DNA of 32,380 nucleotides. It comes from Planctomycetaceae bacterium (GTDB lineage Bacteria; Planctomycetota; Planctomycetia; Pirellulales; Thermoguttaceae). Location: NCBI GenBank assembly GCA_031279215.1, contig JAITIZ010000239.1:1-32380 (forward strand), read 5' to 3'. Made by a program: the position numbers and the translations under genes. Below, in pieces: positions 1 through 8,084 of the stretch. How positions within the stretch are numbered: position 1 is the first letter of the stretch; the number at the start of each line of letters is the position of its first letter. The notes below the pieces were generated by a model. It made no database searches. It was not told the DNA's origin and was given only the letters and a program-made list of their open reading frames with translations.

Positions 1-2
1 TA

Positions 3-1355
3 ACTTCCCAACCGGCGGCAAAACCGGCAACGCCCGCTCAACCGGCGGCAAAACCGGCAACGCCCGCTCAACCGGCGGCAAAACCGGCAACACCCGCTCA
101 ACCTGCGGCAAAACCGGCAACACCCGCCCAACCGGCAGCAAAACCGGCAACGCCCGCTCAACCGGCGGCAAAACCGGCAACGCCCGCCCAACCTGCGGCA
201 AAACCGGCAACACCCGCCAAACCGGCAACACCGCCGGTGGAAAAACCGCCCATAACGACTCCTACTGTAGCTGTTGCTGCGATTACTCCCAAAGTTTCTG
301 AAAATGGTAATCAAAACAATATAAATTCACCTTGGGAGCGTTCGACAACCGACAATTATTCACCTTGGACAATGAATTCCCCTGGCCGTTTGGAAGCATC
401 TGCTAATACGGCAGAGAATGTTGCAGTGCCTGTGATTTCCGCAAATCCGGTTTCGCCAACGGCGACCAACCCGACTGTTCCGCAACAACCGCAAGTTCCG
501 CAACCGCAAGTTTCACCGCATCAAACTCCGCAACTTCAAGCAACAGCACCGTTAGTACCGATGATGCCGATTGCTCCCAATCAACCGGAAATAACCACTG
601 GTACGGTTATCAACAATAATAATAATAATAATAATAATAACAATTTTGTTCATACCAATAATACGGTTAATAATACAATTCCTTCTGTTAATGCGGTTCA
701 ACCGGTATTACCTAATTCATCCGGTTCAAGAGATGTTGTTACGTTTTATTCCCAACAAAATATTCCTGTATCTCAGAATTATCTGACCACTTACAGACGT
801 GTTGACGGTTCTCCTGTTCCTGCACCGATGCAGCCAACACCATTGCCGGTTTATCCGCCGCAAACTCATAACGGCAATAACGGCAATGGACAATCAGCAC
901 AAAATCAATACAGACAATCGGGACAAAATCAATATGGACATTATGAACAAATTGTACCGCCTTCGTATCAGGGAATACCCAATAACATGACAACATCGGT
1001 TCCCATGCAACCGGTTGTTCCGATTCAGGGAACAGCCTCGCAACCAATTCCAGCAACAGGAGCAATTCCGCAAGAAACAATTCCAATGGGAGCAATTCCA
1101 ATGGGAATGATTTCACCACAAGGAATGGTACCATCAGCGGGAACAATGCCGATGTCCCAACCAATTCCGTTACAAGCAACAGCACCGATGCCTCAACCGG
1201 CTTATCATTCATCACCTCTAAATTCCTATCCCGCTCCTTCGGTTCATAGTCCCGTTCCCATTCCCGTTGCACCATCCTATTACCCGCCAACTTCGGCAGT
1301 TCCTTACTATTATCAACAAGGTAATACTCCTTCTCCTTATCGACGGTTGTATTAA
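3..1355 (+). CDS. Pro/Gln/Asn-rich repeat protein, 5' end outside window
   Basis: The frame is open from the first bases of the window to the stop at 1355, so the gene starts upstream; a GTG at 237 is an internal Val codon, not a convincing start. Bases 9-218 encode seven tandem copies of a ten-residue unit, QPAAKPATPA, followed by a partial copy. The rest is low complexity: many Pro, Gln, Ala and Asn residues, a run of 11 Asn (bases 612-644, mostly AAT codons), a Met/Pro/Ile-rich stretch (about 1025-1190) and a Tyr/Pro-rich end. No catalytic domain, membrane segment or known fold is visible in the part present. Such composition suits an extracytoplasmic, surface or envelope-spanning protein, but the missing N-terminus would carry any signal peptide. 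The next gene starts 162 bases downstream on the same strand and also has a long disordered Gln/Ser/Thr-rich region, so the two may act together. Function unknown. Confidence 0.75.
   Translation, partial: TSQPAAKPATPAQPAAKPATPAQPAAKPATPAQPAAKPATPAQPAAKPATPAQPAAKPATPAQPAAKPATPAKPATPPVEKPPITTPTVAVAAITPKVSENGNQNNINSPWERSTTDNYSPWTMNSPGRLEASANTAENVAVPVISANPVSPTATNPTVPQQPQVPQPQVSPHQTPQLQATAPLVPMMPIAPNQPEITTGTVINNNNNNNNNNNFVHTNNTVNNTIPSVNAVQPVLPNSSGSRDVVTFYSQQNIPVSQNYLTTYRRVDGSPVPAPMQPTPLPVYPPQTHNGNNGNGQSAQNQYRQSGQNQYGHYEQIVPPSYQGIPNNMTTSVPMQPVVPIQGTASQPIPATGAIPQETIPMGAIPMGMISPQGMVPSAGTMPMSQPIPLQATAPMPQPAYHSSPLNSYPAPSVHSPVPIPVAPSYYPPTSAVPYYYQQGNTPSPYRRLY
9..218 (+). repeat. Seven tandem 30 bp units, coding
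   Basis: Units start at 9, 39, 69, 99, 129, 159 and 189. Each encodes QPAAKPATPA, and differences between units are nearly all synonymous (for example acg/aca, ccg/cct, gct/gcc). The length is a multiple of three, so gain or loss of units keeps the frame. Confidence 0.9.
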
Positions 1356-1517
1356 ATTTTATACGTTCTTTTATTGAAACCGTTATGAGAGGTCGGGGAA
1401 TGATAACAAACCGAAAAAACCGCAAATCATAAATCAATGATGATACTTTGAGTAAGAATAATAAAAATAAAATGGGTTTATTTTAATCTGACTCCTTTCA
1501 CGTTGCAGGTTCTTAAC

Positions 1518-3485
1518 ATGTCCGTTACACCAGAACCGATTAACCGGAATAACGCAGGGCAATCGGATTCGATTATTTCTAATAAAACACAAATACACGA
1601 AGAATCTTTTTTGTTACCTTCTATTCTTCGGAGTGCGGCTTATATTTCGTCTGGAGGAAGAGTTTACCGGCTCTTTTCGGATAACGACGAAGTATCATTC
1701 CCAATGGCATCGTTTGAAAAAACTCTGCAATTAGACCCTTTGCCCGAAATACCGCCGATTGAAGATTTTGTTTCACCATTAGAAAATATTTTGGAAGAAC
1801 CTCTTTCGGAAAAATGTATTAAAGAAACATTTGTTGGTTTATTATCGGATTCTTCGGTTGATTCGGCGGCGAAACCATTCACGTCTTCGTCGGTTCTACA
1901 ATTGCAGCAACAACCTCCCGCCTTATCAATTACAGAACATGACCCGCAAAAACAATTCAAACAACAAAAACAATCTTGCGCACAAAAATTACCGCCAAAA
2001 GGAACATGTTCTTCTAAAAACGGAACCTATAAGATTTTTTCTGAACTTGAACAAGAAGAACAAACTCATACCAATACACCCACTCCGCTTTACCAAATAA
2101 CCCAAGAAAAAACATCACTCAAATTATTTGAGGCATTTCCTGAATTAACTGTTTCCTCTGATCTTCCTCCGGTAACTGTTTCACCTGCGGCAATTCCGGC
2201 AACAATAACAACAACAGCAGCAATAACAACAACACATTCGGAAGAAACAGTAACTTCGCCCGTACTCATTCCAATATCATCTCAATCATCTCAATCATCT
2301 CAATCATCTCAATCATCTCAATCTGTTACCGTAACACCGATTGTCCGAATGATTCGGTTGGAGGTTCCCCTGCGGCCTCGTAAACAAAAACATTGCTTTT
2401 ATCGATTCCCTTTACGCCGTCAACAGAATATTCAACATTCCCCGACGACTCAAGACGACACGCCCAAATCTGTTGTTGATTCGGATGTTACACACGAACC
2501 TAAACACAAGATCACAACCGATAAAAATATTGATCGAATTATTTTGCCGGTTGATACGGAGTCGGCAAACCAGACTGTAACAACAACGTTATTACCTGAA
2601 TCATCCTTACCGAAATCATCACAAACAGAACCCTCACAAACAGAACCGCCAACGACGGAATCATTACAAGCAACGGAATCGTTACAAAAAGCAGAATCAT
2701 TGTTCGTGAAACCGTCATTGCCTGAAAGTGAACCCAATACCTTACTATTTCCGTTCAATAAATCATTGACGGAAGAGACAAAACATTCTCACGAAAATAA
2801 TGCTCATAAAAACGATTCTCATGAAAACGATTTACATGAAAACAACTTGCATAAGAGCGGAGGAACATGGCGTTTGATTTGGCAATCTCATTGGCCCGAC
2901 TATTTGAAATCATTGGAATTAGCGGCATCGGATCAGATTTGTTTTTTGGCGGATCATCTTGAAATCCAAAAAGAACAAAAGCGAAAAGTTATTAGTTTCA
3001 ATAGTTTTCAACCTGGTGATGGTTGTACAACACTTGCGCTTTGTGCTGCACGGGAATTAGCAGAACGCGGTTATCGTCTTCTTTTGGTTGATGCCCATCG
3101 ACAAAATCCTGAATTACCGCAACTGCTCCATTTAAAAACCAATTCTGATTTTTACGAAATTATTACACTTATTCCTGATCGGCTTGAACTTTTACCGTGG
3201 AGCGAAACGTGTATTGAAATCAATTCCAAAGATCATATTACGCAATCATTTTCGGAGATTGTCGGATCATTTCGGGAAGATTATGATTTTATTTTGCTTG
3301 ACAATGGCAGTTTAGTGGAATATCCGTTTAGCGAACATGTTATGCTTTGGCGGCAGATGTGTTCGGACGGAGTTCTGTTGGTGCTTAATATGAAAAGTCC
3401 GCCGTCTGTTAGTGTTCGGGCTATCGCTCAACGTCTTTTTCAAAACCAAATCAATCTGCTTGGTATTGTAGAAAATTACGTTTAA
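1518..3485 (+). CDS. Long disordered protein with C-terminal CpsD/BY-kinase-like P-loop domain
   Basis: 655 residues from the ATG at 1518; a TTG at 1503 in the same frame would add five residues, and neither has a strong ribosome binding site. Residues 1 to about 460 are low complexity, rich in Ser, Thr, Gln, Pro and Glu, with a five-fold SQS repeat (2277-2321), a TES/TEP-rich stretch and a His/Glu/Asn-rich stretch just before the folded domain. The last 170 residues resemble the ATPase domain of bacterial tyrosine kinases and polysaccharide co-polymerases (CpsD/CapB, Wzc C-terminus) or ParA/MinD: a P-loop-like PGDGCTT at 499-505, LLLVDAH (Asp525) as Walker A' and FILLDNG (Asp595) as Walker B. 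The usual Walker A lysine (GEGKT/S) is Cys503, so ATP binding may be altered or lost. There is no Tyr-rich tail as in true BY-kinases. A role in export or regulation of exopolysaccharide is possible but not shown; no polysaccharide genes are in view. Confidence 0.7.
   Translation: MSVTPEPINRNNAGQSDSIISNKTQIHEESFLLPSILRSAAYISSGGRVYRLFSDNDEVSFPMASFEKTLQLDPLPEIPPIEDFVSPLENILEEPLSEKCIKETFVGLLSDSSVDSAAKPFTSSSVLQLQQQPPALSITEHDPQKQFKQQKQSCAQKLPPKGTCSSKNGTYKIFSELEQEEQTHTNTPTPLYQITQEKTSLKLFEAFPELTVSSDLPPVTVSPAAIPATITTTAAITTTHSEETVTSPVLIPISSQSSQSSQSSQSSQSVTVTPIVRMIRLEVPLRPRKQKHCFYRFPLRRQQNIQHSPTTQDDTPKSVVDSDVTHEPKHKITTDKNIDRIILPVDTESANQTVTTTLLPESSLPKSSQTEPSQTEPPTTESLQATESLQKAESLFVKPSLPESEPNTLLFPFNKSLTEETKHSHENNAHKNDSHENDLHENNLHKSGGTWRLIWQSHWPDYLKSLELAASDQICFLADHLEIQKEQKRKVISFNSFQPGDGCTTLALCAARELAERGYRLLLVDAHRQNPELPQLLHLKTNSDFYEIITLIPDRLELLPWSETCIEINSKDHITQSFSEIVGSFREDYDFILLDNGSLVEYPFSEHVMLWRQMCSDGVLLVLNMKSPPSVSVRAIAQRLFQNQINLLGIVENYV
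2277..2321 (+). repeat. Five tandem 9 bp units, coding
   Basis: Five perfect copies of TCATCTCAA encode Ser-Ser-Gln repeats within the disordered part of the P-loop protein. It is a short in-frame microsatellite. Confidence 0.9.
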
Positions 3486-3526
3486 AACCCCCAATTTTTG
3501 TATCTATAATTTGTCTTGTCATCATT

Positions 3527-3673
3527 TATACTCATTGTACTTTAAAATTCTGTTTTATAAGATTAGAATTTTTGTATTCTTTATTTAAAAATCCTGTAAA
3601 TTCTGTTTATTCTGTCAAAATCCGTTGATCTTGTCAAAAAACGAAAACCGAATTGTCAAGTGTGATGAGTATA
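3527..3673. repeat. 147 bp intergenic element, TATACTCAT ends (copy 1)
   Basis: The element begins TATACTCATT and ends with the complementary ATGAGTATA. An inverted copy of the same 147 bp length lies at 11510-11656, with over 90% of positions matching by eye. Inside are repeated words of the type AATCCTGTAAATTCTGTTTAT. There is no ORF. It sits between two convergent genes. Confidence 0.85.
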
Positions 3674-3767
3674 CGAATCTACTCTATCTTGTCATCAATT
3701 GGTTGTTTTTTTGCGTTGCTGCTTCTGTCTATTCCGCAAACGAAAATGGTTGTATTTCGATTTCAAC

Positions 3768-4058
3768 GTAGAGATGCAATGTATTACGTAACTGTCTATT
3801 TTTGACATTTTTGTTTTAATTTTTTTTAACACGAAACACACAAAATGACACGAAACATACGAAAAAATTTTTTGTTATCCTTTTCGTATAATTTTTGTGT
3901 CGTTAGTGAAGTTTCGTGTATTTCGTGTTCAAAATAAACGGATACCTTTTGACGGGATTTTTAAATAAAAGACACAAAAATTCCGTTCTTATAAAACCGA
4001 ATTTTAATACGAGATGAGTATATAATAAAATAGACAGTTACTGTATTACGTCTCTACG
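3768..4058. repeat. 291 bp element with terminal inverted repeats, GTAACTGTCTATTTT family
   Basis: The left end reads GTAGAGA, a short variable stretch and then GTAACTGTCTATTTT (3788-3802). The right end reads AAAATAGACAGTTAC (4027-4041), a variable stretch and then TCTCTAC (to 4058), which is the inverted complement. The interior has AACACGAAACACACAAAA and TTTCGTGTATTTCGTG blocks that face each other. A related copy in opposite orientation lies at 21499-21760. There is no coding potential, so this is probably a MITE-like or structured intergenic element. Confidence 0.75.
3959..4022. repeat. Partial copy of the 147 bp element
   Basis: The segment running from ATAAAAGACACAAAAATTCC through ATAAAACCGAATTTTAA to GATGAGTATA matches one half of the element at 11510-11656 (about 11595-11656), in the same orientation. 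It lies inside the inverted-repeat element at 3768-4058. Confidence 0.65.
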
Positions 4059-4073
4059 TTTATTGTTCATTTA

Positions 4074-5252
4074 TTATTCATTTCCGACAAAGTTAAGCGG
4101 ATTTTCGGGATTGTTACGTTTAATTTGGATAGCGGTTCGTCCATTGATGAGATCGTTCAAAAGCGAACCAACCAATTCCGCCCGCCAACCATCCAGAAGG
4201 CGCGGTTTGATTTCCGGCGGCAATGTTCCAAGTTCAGCAGCAATCAACTCCCGAACATCAACCGGTCCGCCAACCAATTGCGGTGAAATATTATTTTGTT
4301 GACAAATCGAGCAAAGCGCAGCATAAAGAAATTGTGTCATTACGGAATATTGCGGAAAAGTGAAACGGTTAGAGGGGGACGGATATTCGTCTTGCGGAAG
4401 TGCCAGCGCACGGTTTATTGCGGCGGAGATTTCCGGCAATATGCGAGGTGCATCACTTCGTTGCATCCCGCGAACAGCAGCGATTCGTTTTTCATCGCTT
4501 GTTCCGCGACGAGCTAACTCAACCACCAAATCATCACGTAAAATTCGCGAAGACGGCAAATTCCGTTTTTGGGCAATATTTTCCCGCCAAAACCAAATTT
4601 CACGAAGAATTGCTAATTCGCGGGGTTTTAATGCGGAAATTTTGGGAAGGGAACGCCAACGCGGTGTTTCAAAACTATTTTGGAGAAATCGTTTCATCCG
4701 TTCCATTTCATTGGTGTACCAATCAATTCGTTTGTTTTCGGTAAGATATTTTTGGAGAGTTTTTGAAAGTTGTTCCAGATAATGGACATCGCCTAAGGCG
4801 TATTCGATTTGGAGAGTGGTGAGCGGACGTTTATTCCAAACGGTTCGTGATTCGGCTTTGGGGAGTGAGATGTTGAGAAATCGTCCCAAGAGTGTTCCAT
4901 AACCTGCCGGATAATCGTTACTGAGAAATCCGGCGGCCACCTGAACATCAAATAATTTGTTCGGCAAACGGTGTATTGCACGGTAACAAAATTCCATTTC
5001 ACTCCGGCAAGCATGAACAACAATCTCATGCCGATCATCACAAAGCAATTCCCAAAACGCTTTAAGATCCCCCACAGAAAGCGGATCAATCAACGCCTGA
5101 ATCTCGCCGGCTGCAATCTGTATAAGACAAAGTTGCGGATAATAATGGTTTTCAGAGATAAATTCCGTATCGTATGCAATAACCGGAATATCACGGAGTT
5201 GACAAAGTAAATTCTGAAATTCGCTTGCAGTGGAAATATAGCAGTGAGACAT
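4074..5252 (-). CDS. rnd: Ribonuclease D
   Basis: 3'-to-5' exoribonuclease of the DEDDy family that trims tRNA and other stable RNA precursors in the cytoplasm. 392 residues from the ATG at 5252; a TTG at 5276 in the same frame would add eight residues. The exonuclease domain comes first: motif I DTEF (Asp28, Glu30), motif II HACRSEMEF (about 80-88) and motif III YALGD (Tyr151, Asp155). A KPRELAIL...LPSSRILRDD region (about 205-280) is a typical HRDC helical domain, and a second HRDC-like segment follows to the C-terminus, so the length and order match bacterial RNase D. In motif II the position usually held by a catalytic Asp is Glu85. The gene lies 70 bases downstream of the DUF1080 gene on the same strand and may be co-transcribed with it. 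Identification is firm. Confidence 0.93.
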   Translation of the reverse strand: MSHCYISTASEFQNLLCQLRDIPVIAYDTEFISENHYYPQLCLIQIAAGEIQALIDPLSVGDLKAFWELLCDDRHEIVVHACRSEMEFCYRAIHRLPNKLFDVQVAAGFLSNDYPAGYGTLLGRFLNISLPKAESRTVWNKRPLTTLQIEYALGDVHYLEQLSKTLQKYLTENKRIDWYTNEMERMKRFLQNSFETPRWRSLPKISALKPRELAILREIWFWRENIAQKRNLPSSRILRDDLVVELARRGTSDEKRIAAVRGMQRSDAPRILPEISAAINRALALPQDEYPSPSNRFTFPQYSVMTQFLYAALCSICQQNNISPQLVGGPVDVRELIAAELGTLPPEIKPRLLDGWRAELVGSLLNDLINGRTAIQIKRNNPENPLNFVGNE

Positions 5253-5322
5253 AACATCAGGAAAAACACAGACCAATATCGGCAGTTGGCTGAATAAAAT
5301 ATTTTTTGTACGGTAAACATGA

Positions 5323-7482
5323 TTATTTGGCTTTTTCGGAGATCATTTGTTTATCTAAATGTTGTTCTTTTTCACGTTTTTTTCTTGCTTTGGAAAGTTC
5401 TTCCCAAGTTGTTTTTGTCAAATCGTCAAAGGTTTGCGGTTTTTCAAAACGGGAACGAATCGGCATGATCCGAATGTTACGAAATTGTACATTTGTTTCT
5501 GCTTGGGGGGCAAGAAGTTGAATTGTTCCGGGCAGGAGAAAGGGACCGGTTTGGGGATTTTCAAGATTCAAGGGGCGGTTATCCGACATTTCGCAAACCG
5601 GAATACCATTGACCCAAGTTTGAAAATGCCGGTCAACCGCAACAACAGTTAAATAATTCCAGAGGTGGTCTTCAGGGCGAATATAGCGGGCGTTTTTCTT
5701 ACTGCGAAAAGCTCCCGCATCAACCCCAACCGTTTGTTCCCGATCCTGACGTTTTGGAAAATTCTGAATTGATATTTCATAACCGGTTTGTTCTTCGCGC
5801 GGAATTGACCGAAGAAACAATCCGGTTCGTGCTGATGAAAAAATGATATTATATTCGAGTTGCAAAATGAAGTTATCGAAAGACTCTTTGGTTTCAATTA
5901 CTCCGGGTCCGCCGTTCAATTGCATGGCAAGGTCTGAAGTCATACTCAACCGAATAACATCACCGCGATATCGCCAATGTTTTTCGGGATTGATCGGATC
6001 ACAAATTGGTATGGAAGACCCCGGTAACCAACATAGATTACGAAAACGTACTTTTCCTTTTGTTACCAAAAGTCCAATATAACCGTAACCAAGCGGTTTC
6101 ACATCAAACAGAGCGATTGGTTCGTTTTGATCAATTGTAATTTGTAATCTTCCTGTTTCAAACTGGGCTTTTAACCGATGCCAGCGAGTGTTTTCCGAAT
6201 AGGAGTTATTTCGAAGAGTGCGTTCTCGGGATTTTTCTTGCTCTTTCAATTGTTCGGTGCCAAGCTGTTGGCGGCCAAGAACTGTTCCGCGCGGACGAGT
6301 AAAATCGGCGGAGTTAAGCACAATAGTATAACAAGAAGAATGAAGATCTTTGGGATTGGGCGGTGTTCTCAAAAGCAGAAAGGCTTCGGCGTTTTCTTCT
6401 GCCTGAAATTCGAACATAATGGTTGAATCTCCGAATTGGTTTGTTGTATAAAGAAGTCCGGGGTGTTGCGGATCGCTTTGAATTTCATTATTGGAAATAA
6501 TAAAACGTCCACCGCCGTAAGGTCCTTCTTTTTGTGTGCGCCAACCGAAAAAAGTTTGATTATCGAAAAGAAGACACCAACCTTCTTTCAACATTTTTTC
6601 TTTTAAACGCAAGGACGGCGGCAAGTTGAACAATTTTGCTCCGCGTTCTGCGTCTGCTCGTTGCTGAAGCCAACGTTTCCGGTCATTTTCACGTTTTTGT
6701 AATGATTCGAGTTCCCGTTGTTTTTGCTCTGGGTCTTCCAATGCTTCTACTCTTGTTTTTTGAGTTTTTAGTTCCTGTTCAAAAAGTTCATCGGCAGTGA
6801 GGGGTTGTGATTTTGGCGAGACGGAATTGGGAGAATTATCAGAATTGGGGACATGAGGGGTTGGTATTTTTGAGGGGTTGGTTGGGGACATCTGCGAAAC
6901 ATCATCTGGATTTTCAGTCAAATCTTCTGTTAATACATTGGGAAGATAATGTTCGGATTCGTTCAAAAGAGAATAAATTCCACTTCGAATACCTTTTTCT
7001 ACTTCCAATTGCCGTCTCAAACGGCTTTCACGTTCTTGGCGATTATATTCCCTCATTCGTGCTTCTTGTGCCTGCCGCAAGACATATTCTTCTCGTGTCA
7101 TACCGGGTCGAAACCAACTGGAATTATCATAAAAAGGAAAATCATAAGAAGGAATATCGGAAGCTGTTCCTATTGAAAAATCGTTGATGGTGATATTATT
7201 TTTTCCTGTAACAGAACCTTCAAAAGTAGAAGGAAATGTCGGAGAAGAATTGTATGAATTAAAACTTCCTGTTCCGTTTTTTTGTGTATTATCGAGAAGC
7301 GAGTTATAAAACGAGGATGGGTTGTTAATGGTGTTATTTTCTGCTGGACGGATTGATTGCTGCTTGGGATTGGGTTGGATCAAACCGGGCGATGAATCCA
7401 ACAAAATCTGAGCCGGCAGCTCACTTGGTTGGAAAAATGTTATGCAAACAGCCAACAAAGATAAAATGAGAAAAAGTAACAT
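5323..7482 (-). CDS. Secreted protein with two DUF1080 (3-keto-disaccharide hydrolase-like) domains
   Basis: 719 residues with an N-terminal signal peptide (a Leu/Ile-rich core at 2-20 and a probable cleavage site near LPAQ at 22-25). Then come a Ser/Asn-rich linker, an Arg/Glu-rich probable coiled coil (about 125-165), a Pro/Ser/Asn-rich stretch and another charged helix (about 235-290). Two concanavalin-like DUF1080 domains follow at about 300-495 and 505-695. Signs of the fold are LLFDNQTFFGW, RTGLFLRS, WNYLTVVAVD and VNGIPVCEM, with each domain ending in an F-RN-I/L strand. DUF1080 proteins are abundant in planctomycetes and some hydrolyse 3-keto-glycosides or bind sugars, so an extracytoplasmic carbohydrate-related role is likely but the substrate cannot be read here. 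The start is an ATG without a clear Shine-Dalgarno sequence. RNase D follows on the same strand. Confidence 0.85.
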   Translation of the reverse strand: MLLFLILSLLAVCITFFQPSELPAQILLDSSPGLIQPNPKQQSIRPAENNTINNPSSFYNSLLDNTQKNGTGSFNSYNSSPTFPSTFEGSVTGKNNITINDFSIGTASDIPSYDFPFYDNSSWFRPGMTREEYVLRQAQEARMREYNRQERESRLRRQLEVEKGIRSGIYSLLNESEHYLPNVLTEDLTENPDDVSQMSPTNPSKIPTPHVPNSDNSPNSVSPKSQPLTADELFEQELKTQKTRVEALEDPEQKQRELESLQKRENDRKRWLQQRADAERGAKLFNLPPSLRLKEKMLKEGWCLLFDNQTFFGWRTQKEGPYGGGRFIISNNEIQSDPQHPGLLYTTNQFGDSTIMFEFQAEENAEAFLLLRTPPNPKDLHSSCYTIVLNSADFTRPRGTVLGRQQLGTEQLKEQEKSRERTLRNNSYSENTRWHRLKAQFETGRLQITIDQNEPIALFDVKPLGYGYIGLLVTKGKVRFRNLCWLPGSSIPICDPINPEKHWRYRGDVIRLSMTSDLAMQLNGGPGVIETKESFDNFILQLEYNIIFSSARTGLFLRSIPREEQTGYEISIQNFPKRQDREQTVGVDAGAFRSKKNARYIRPEDHLWNYLTVVAVDRHFQTWVNGIPVCEMSDNRPLNLENPQTGPFLLPGTIQLLAPQAETNVQFRNIRIMPIRSRFEKPQTFDDLTKTTWEELSKARKKREKEQHLDKQMISEKAK

Positions 7483-7778
7483 AGATATAAAACTAATAGC
7501 AACAATACCAAATTTATGATTACACCATCAACAACAAAAAAAGGATTCTAACAAATTTTCCAAAAAAGAGCAAGAGTTCTTCTTGAGAAACAGTTTTCAA
7601 AATATTAGGATCAATACTTAAACTATGATTTCTGTGATTAACAGTTCGTGAAAAGTCGTTTTCAAAGTATTATGAGCCGTGAATCATTTTGTAATAATAT
7701 TGCCTAGTGTTCACAGGCTGGTTATTAAAATAGTTAAAAATTTTCGGGTGATTTCGGCATTTTACGGGTTATTGTTTA

Positions 7779-7982
7779 GGGTAACTTCTAAAAACTAATA
7801 TTAGGAGGAACGCAGGCGTCTCGCCTGCCCTGTTTTTTACAAAAAACTCCTAAAAATGCGGTCGAGACGACCGCGTTCCTTCTAAAAACTCATTTTTTTA
7901 GGAACGCAGGCATCTCGCCTGCACTTTTTATAGGCAATGTGCAGTCGAGACGACTGCGTTCCTGATGTTTTTAGAAGTTCCC
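7779..7982. repeat. 204 bp element with terminal inverted repeats and four GCAGGCG-type hairpins
   Basis: The ends are GGGTAACTTCTAAAAAC and GTTTTTAGAAGTTCCC, near-perfect inverted complements. The interior has two tandem halves. Each holds a hairpin of the form AGGAACGCAGGCGTCTCGCC (7-base arms GCAGGCG/CGCCTGC around TCT) and its mirror GCGGTCGAGACGACCGC followed by GTTCCT. No ORF is present. The rest of the gap 7483-8084 is AT-rich and shows nothing else recognisable except the 30 bp repeat at 8043-8072. Confidence 0.8.
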
Positions 7983-8042
7983 AAAACCAACAGCGTACAA
8001 CACAATAACAAACTTAACGGGTGCAAATGGCAATATAAAAAC

Positions 8043-8072
8043 AACCAATTGATAACAGGATTAAGCATATTA
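8043..8072. repeat. 30 bp direct repeat shared with 11435-11464
   Basis: AACCAATTGATAACAGGATT followed by a nearly identical ten bases occurs here and at 11435-11464 in the same orientation. Both copies lie just to the right of a GGAACGC/GGAACAC hairpin element. Confidence 0.75.
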
Positions 8073-8084
8073 AAATTTATTTTT

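Noticed and set aside
1-218. Regular 30 bp repeats that resemble a CRISPR array
   Set aside because: The units are contiguous with no unique spacers and read through as QPAAKPATPA in an open frame.
739-1437. 232-codon frame on the minus strand
   Set aside because: It lies almost wholly over the repeat-rich protein at 3-1355, has odd composition and no domain, and starts in the downstream gap.
4360-4782. 140-codon plus-strand frame over the RNase D gene
   Set aside because: It is a shadow of the minus-strand gene, rich in Arg and Ser, with no recognisable domain.
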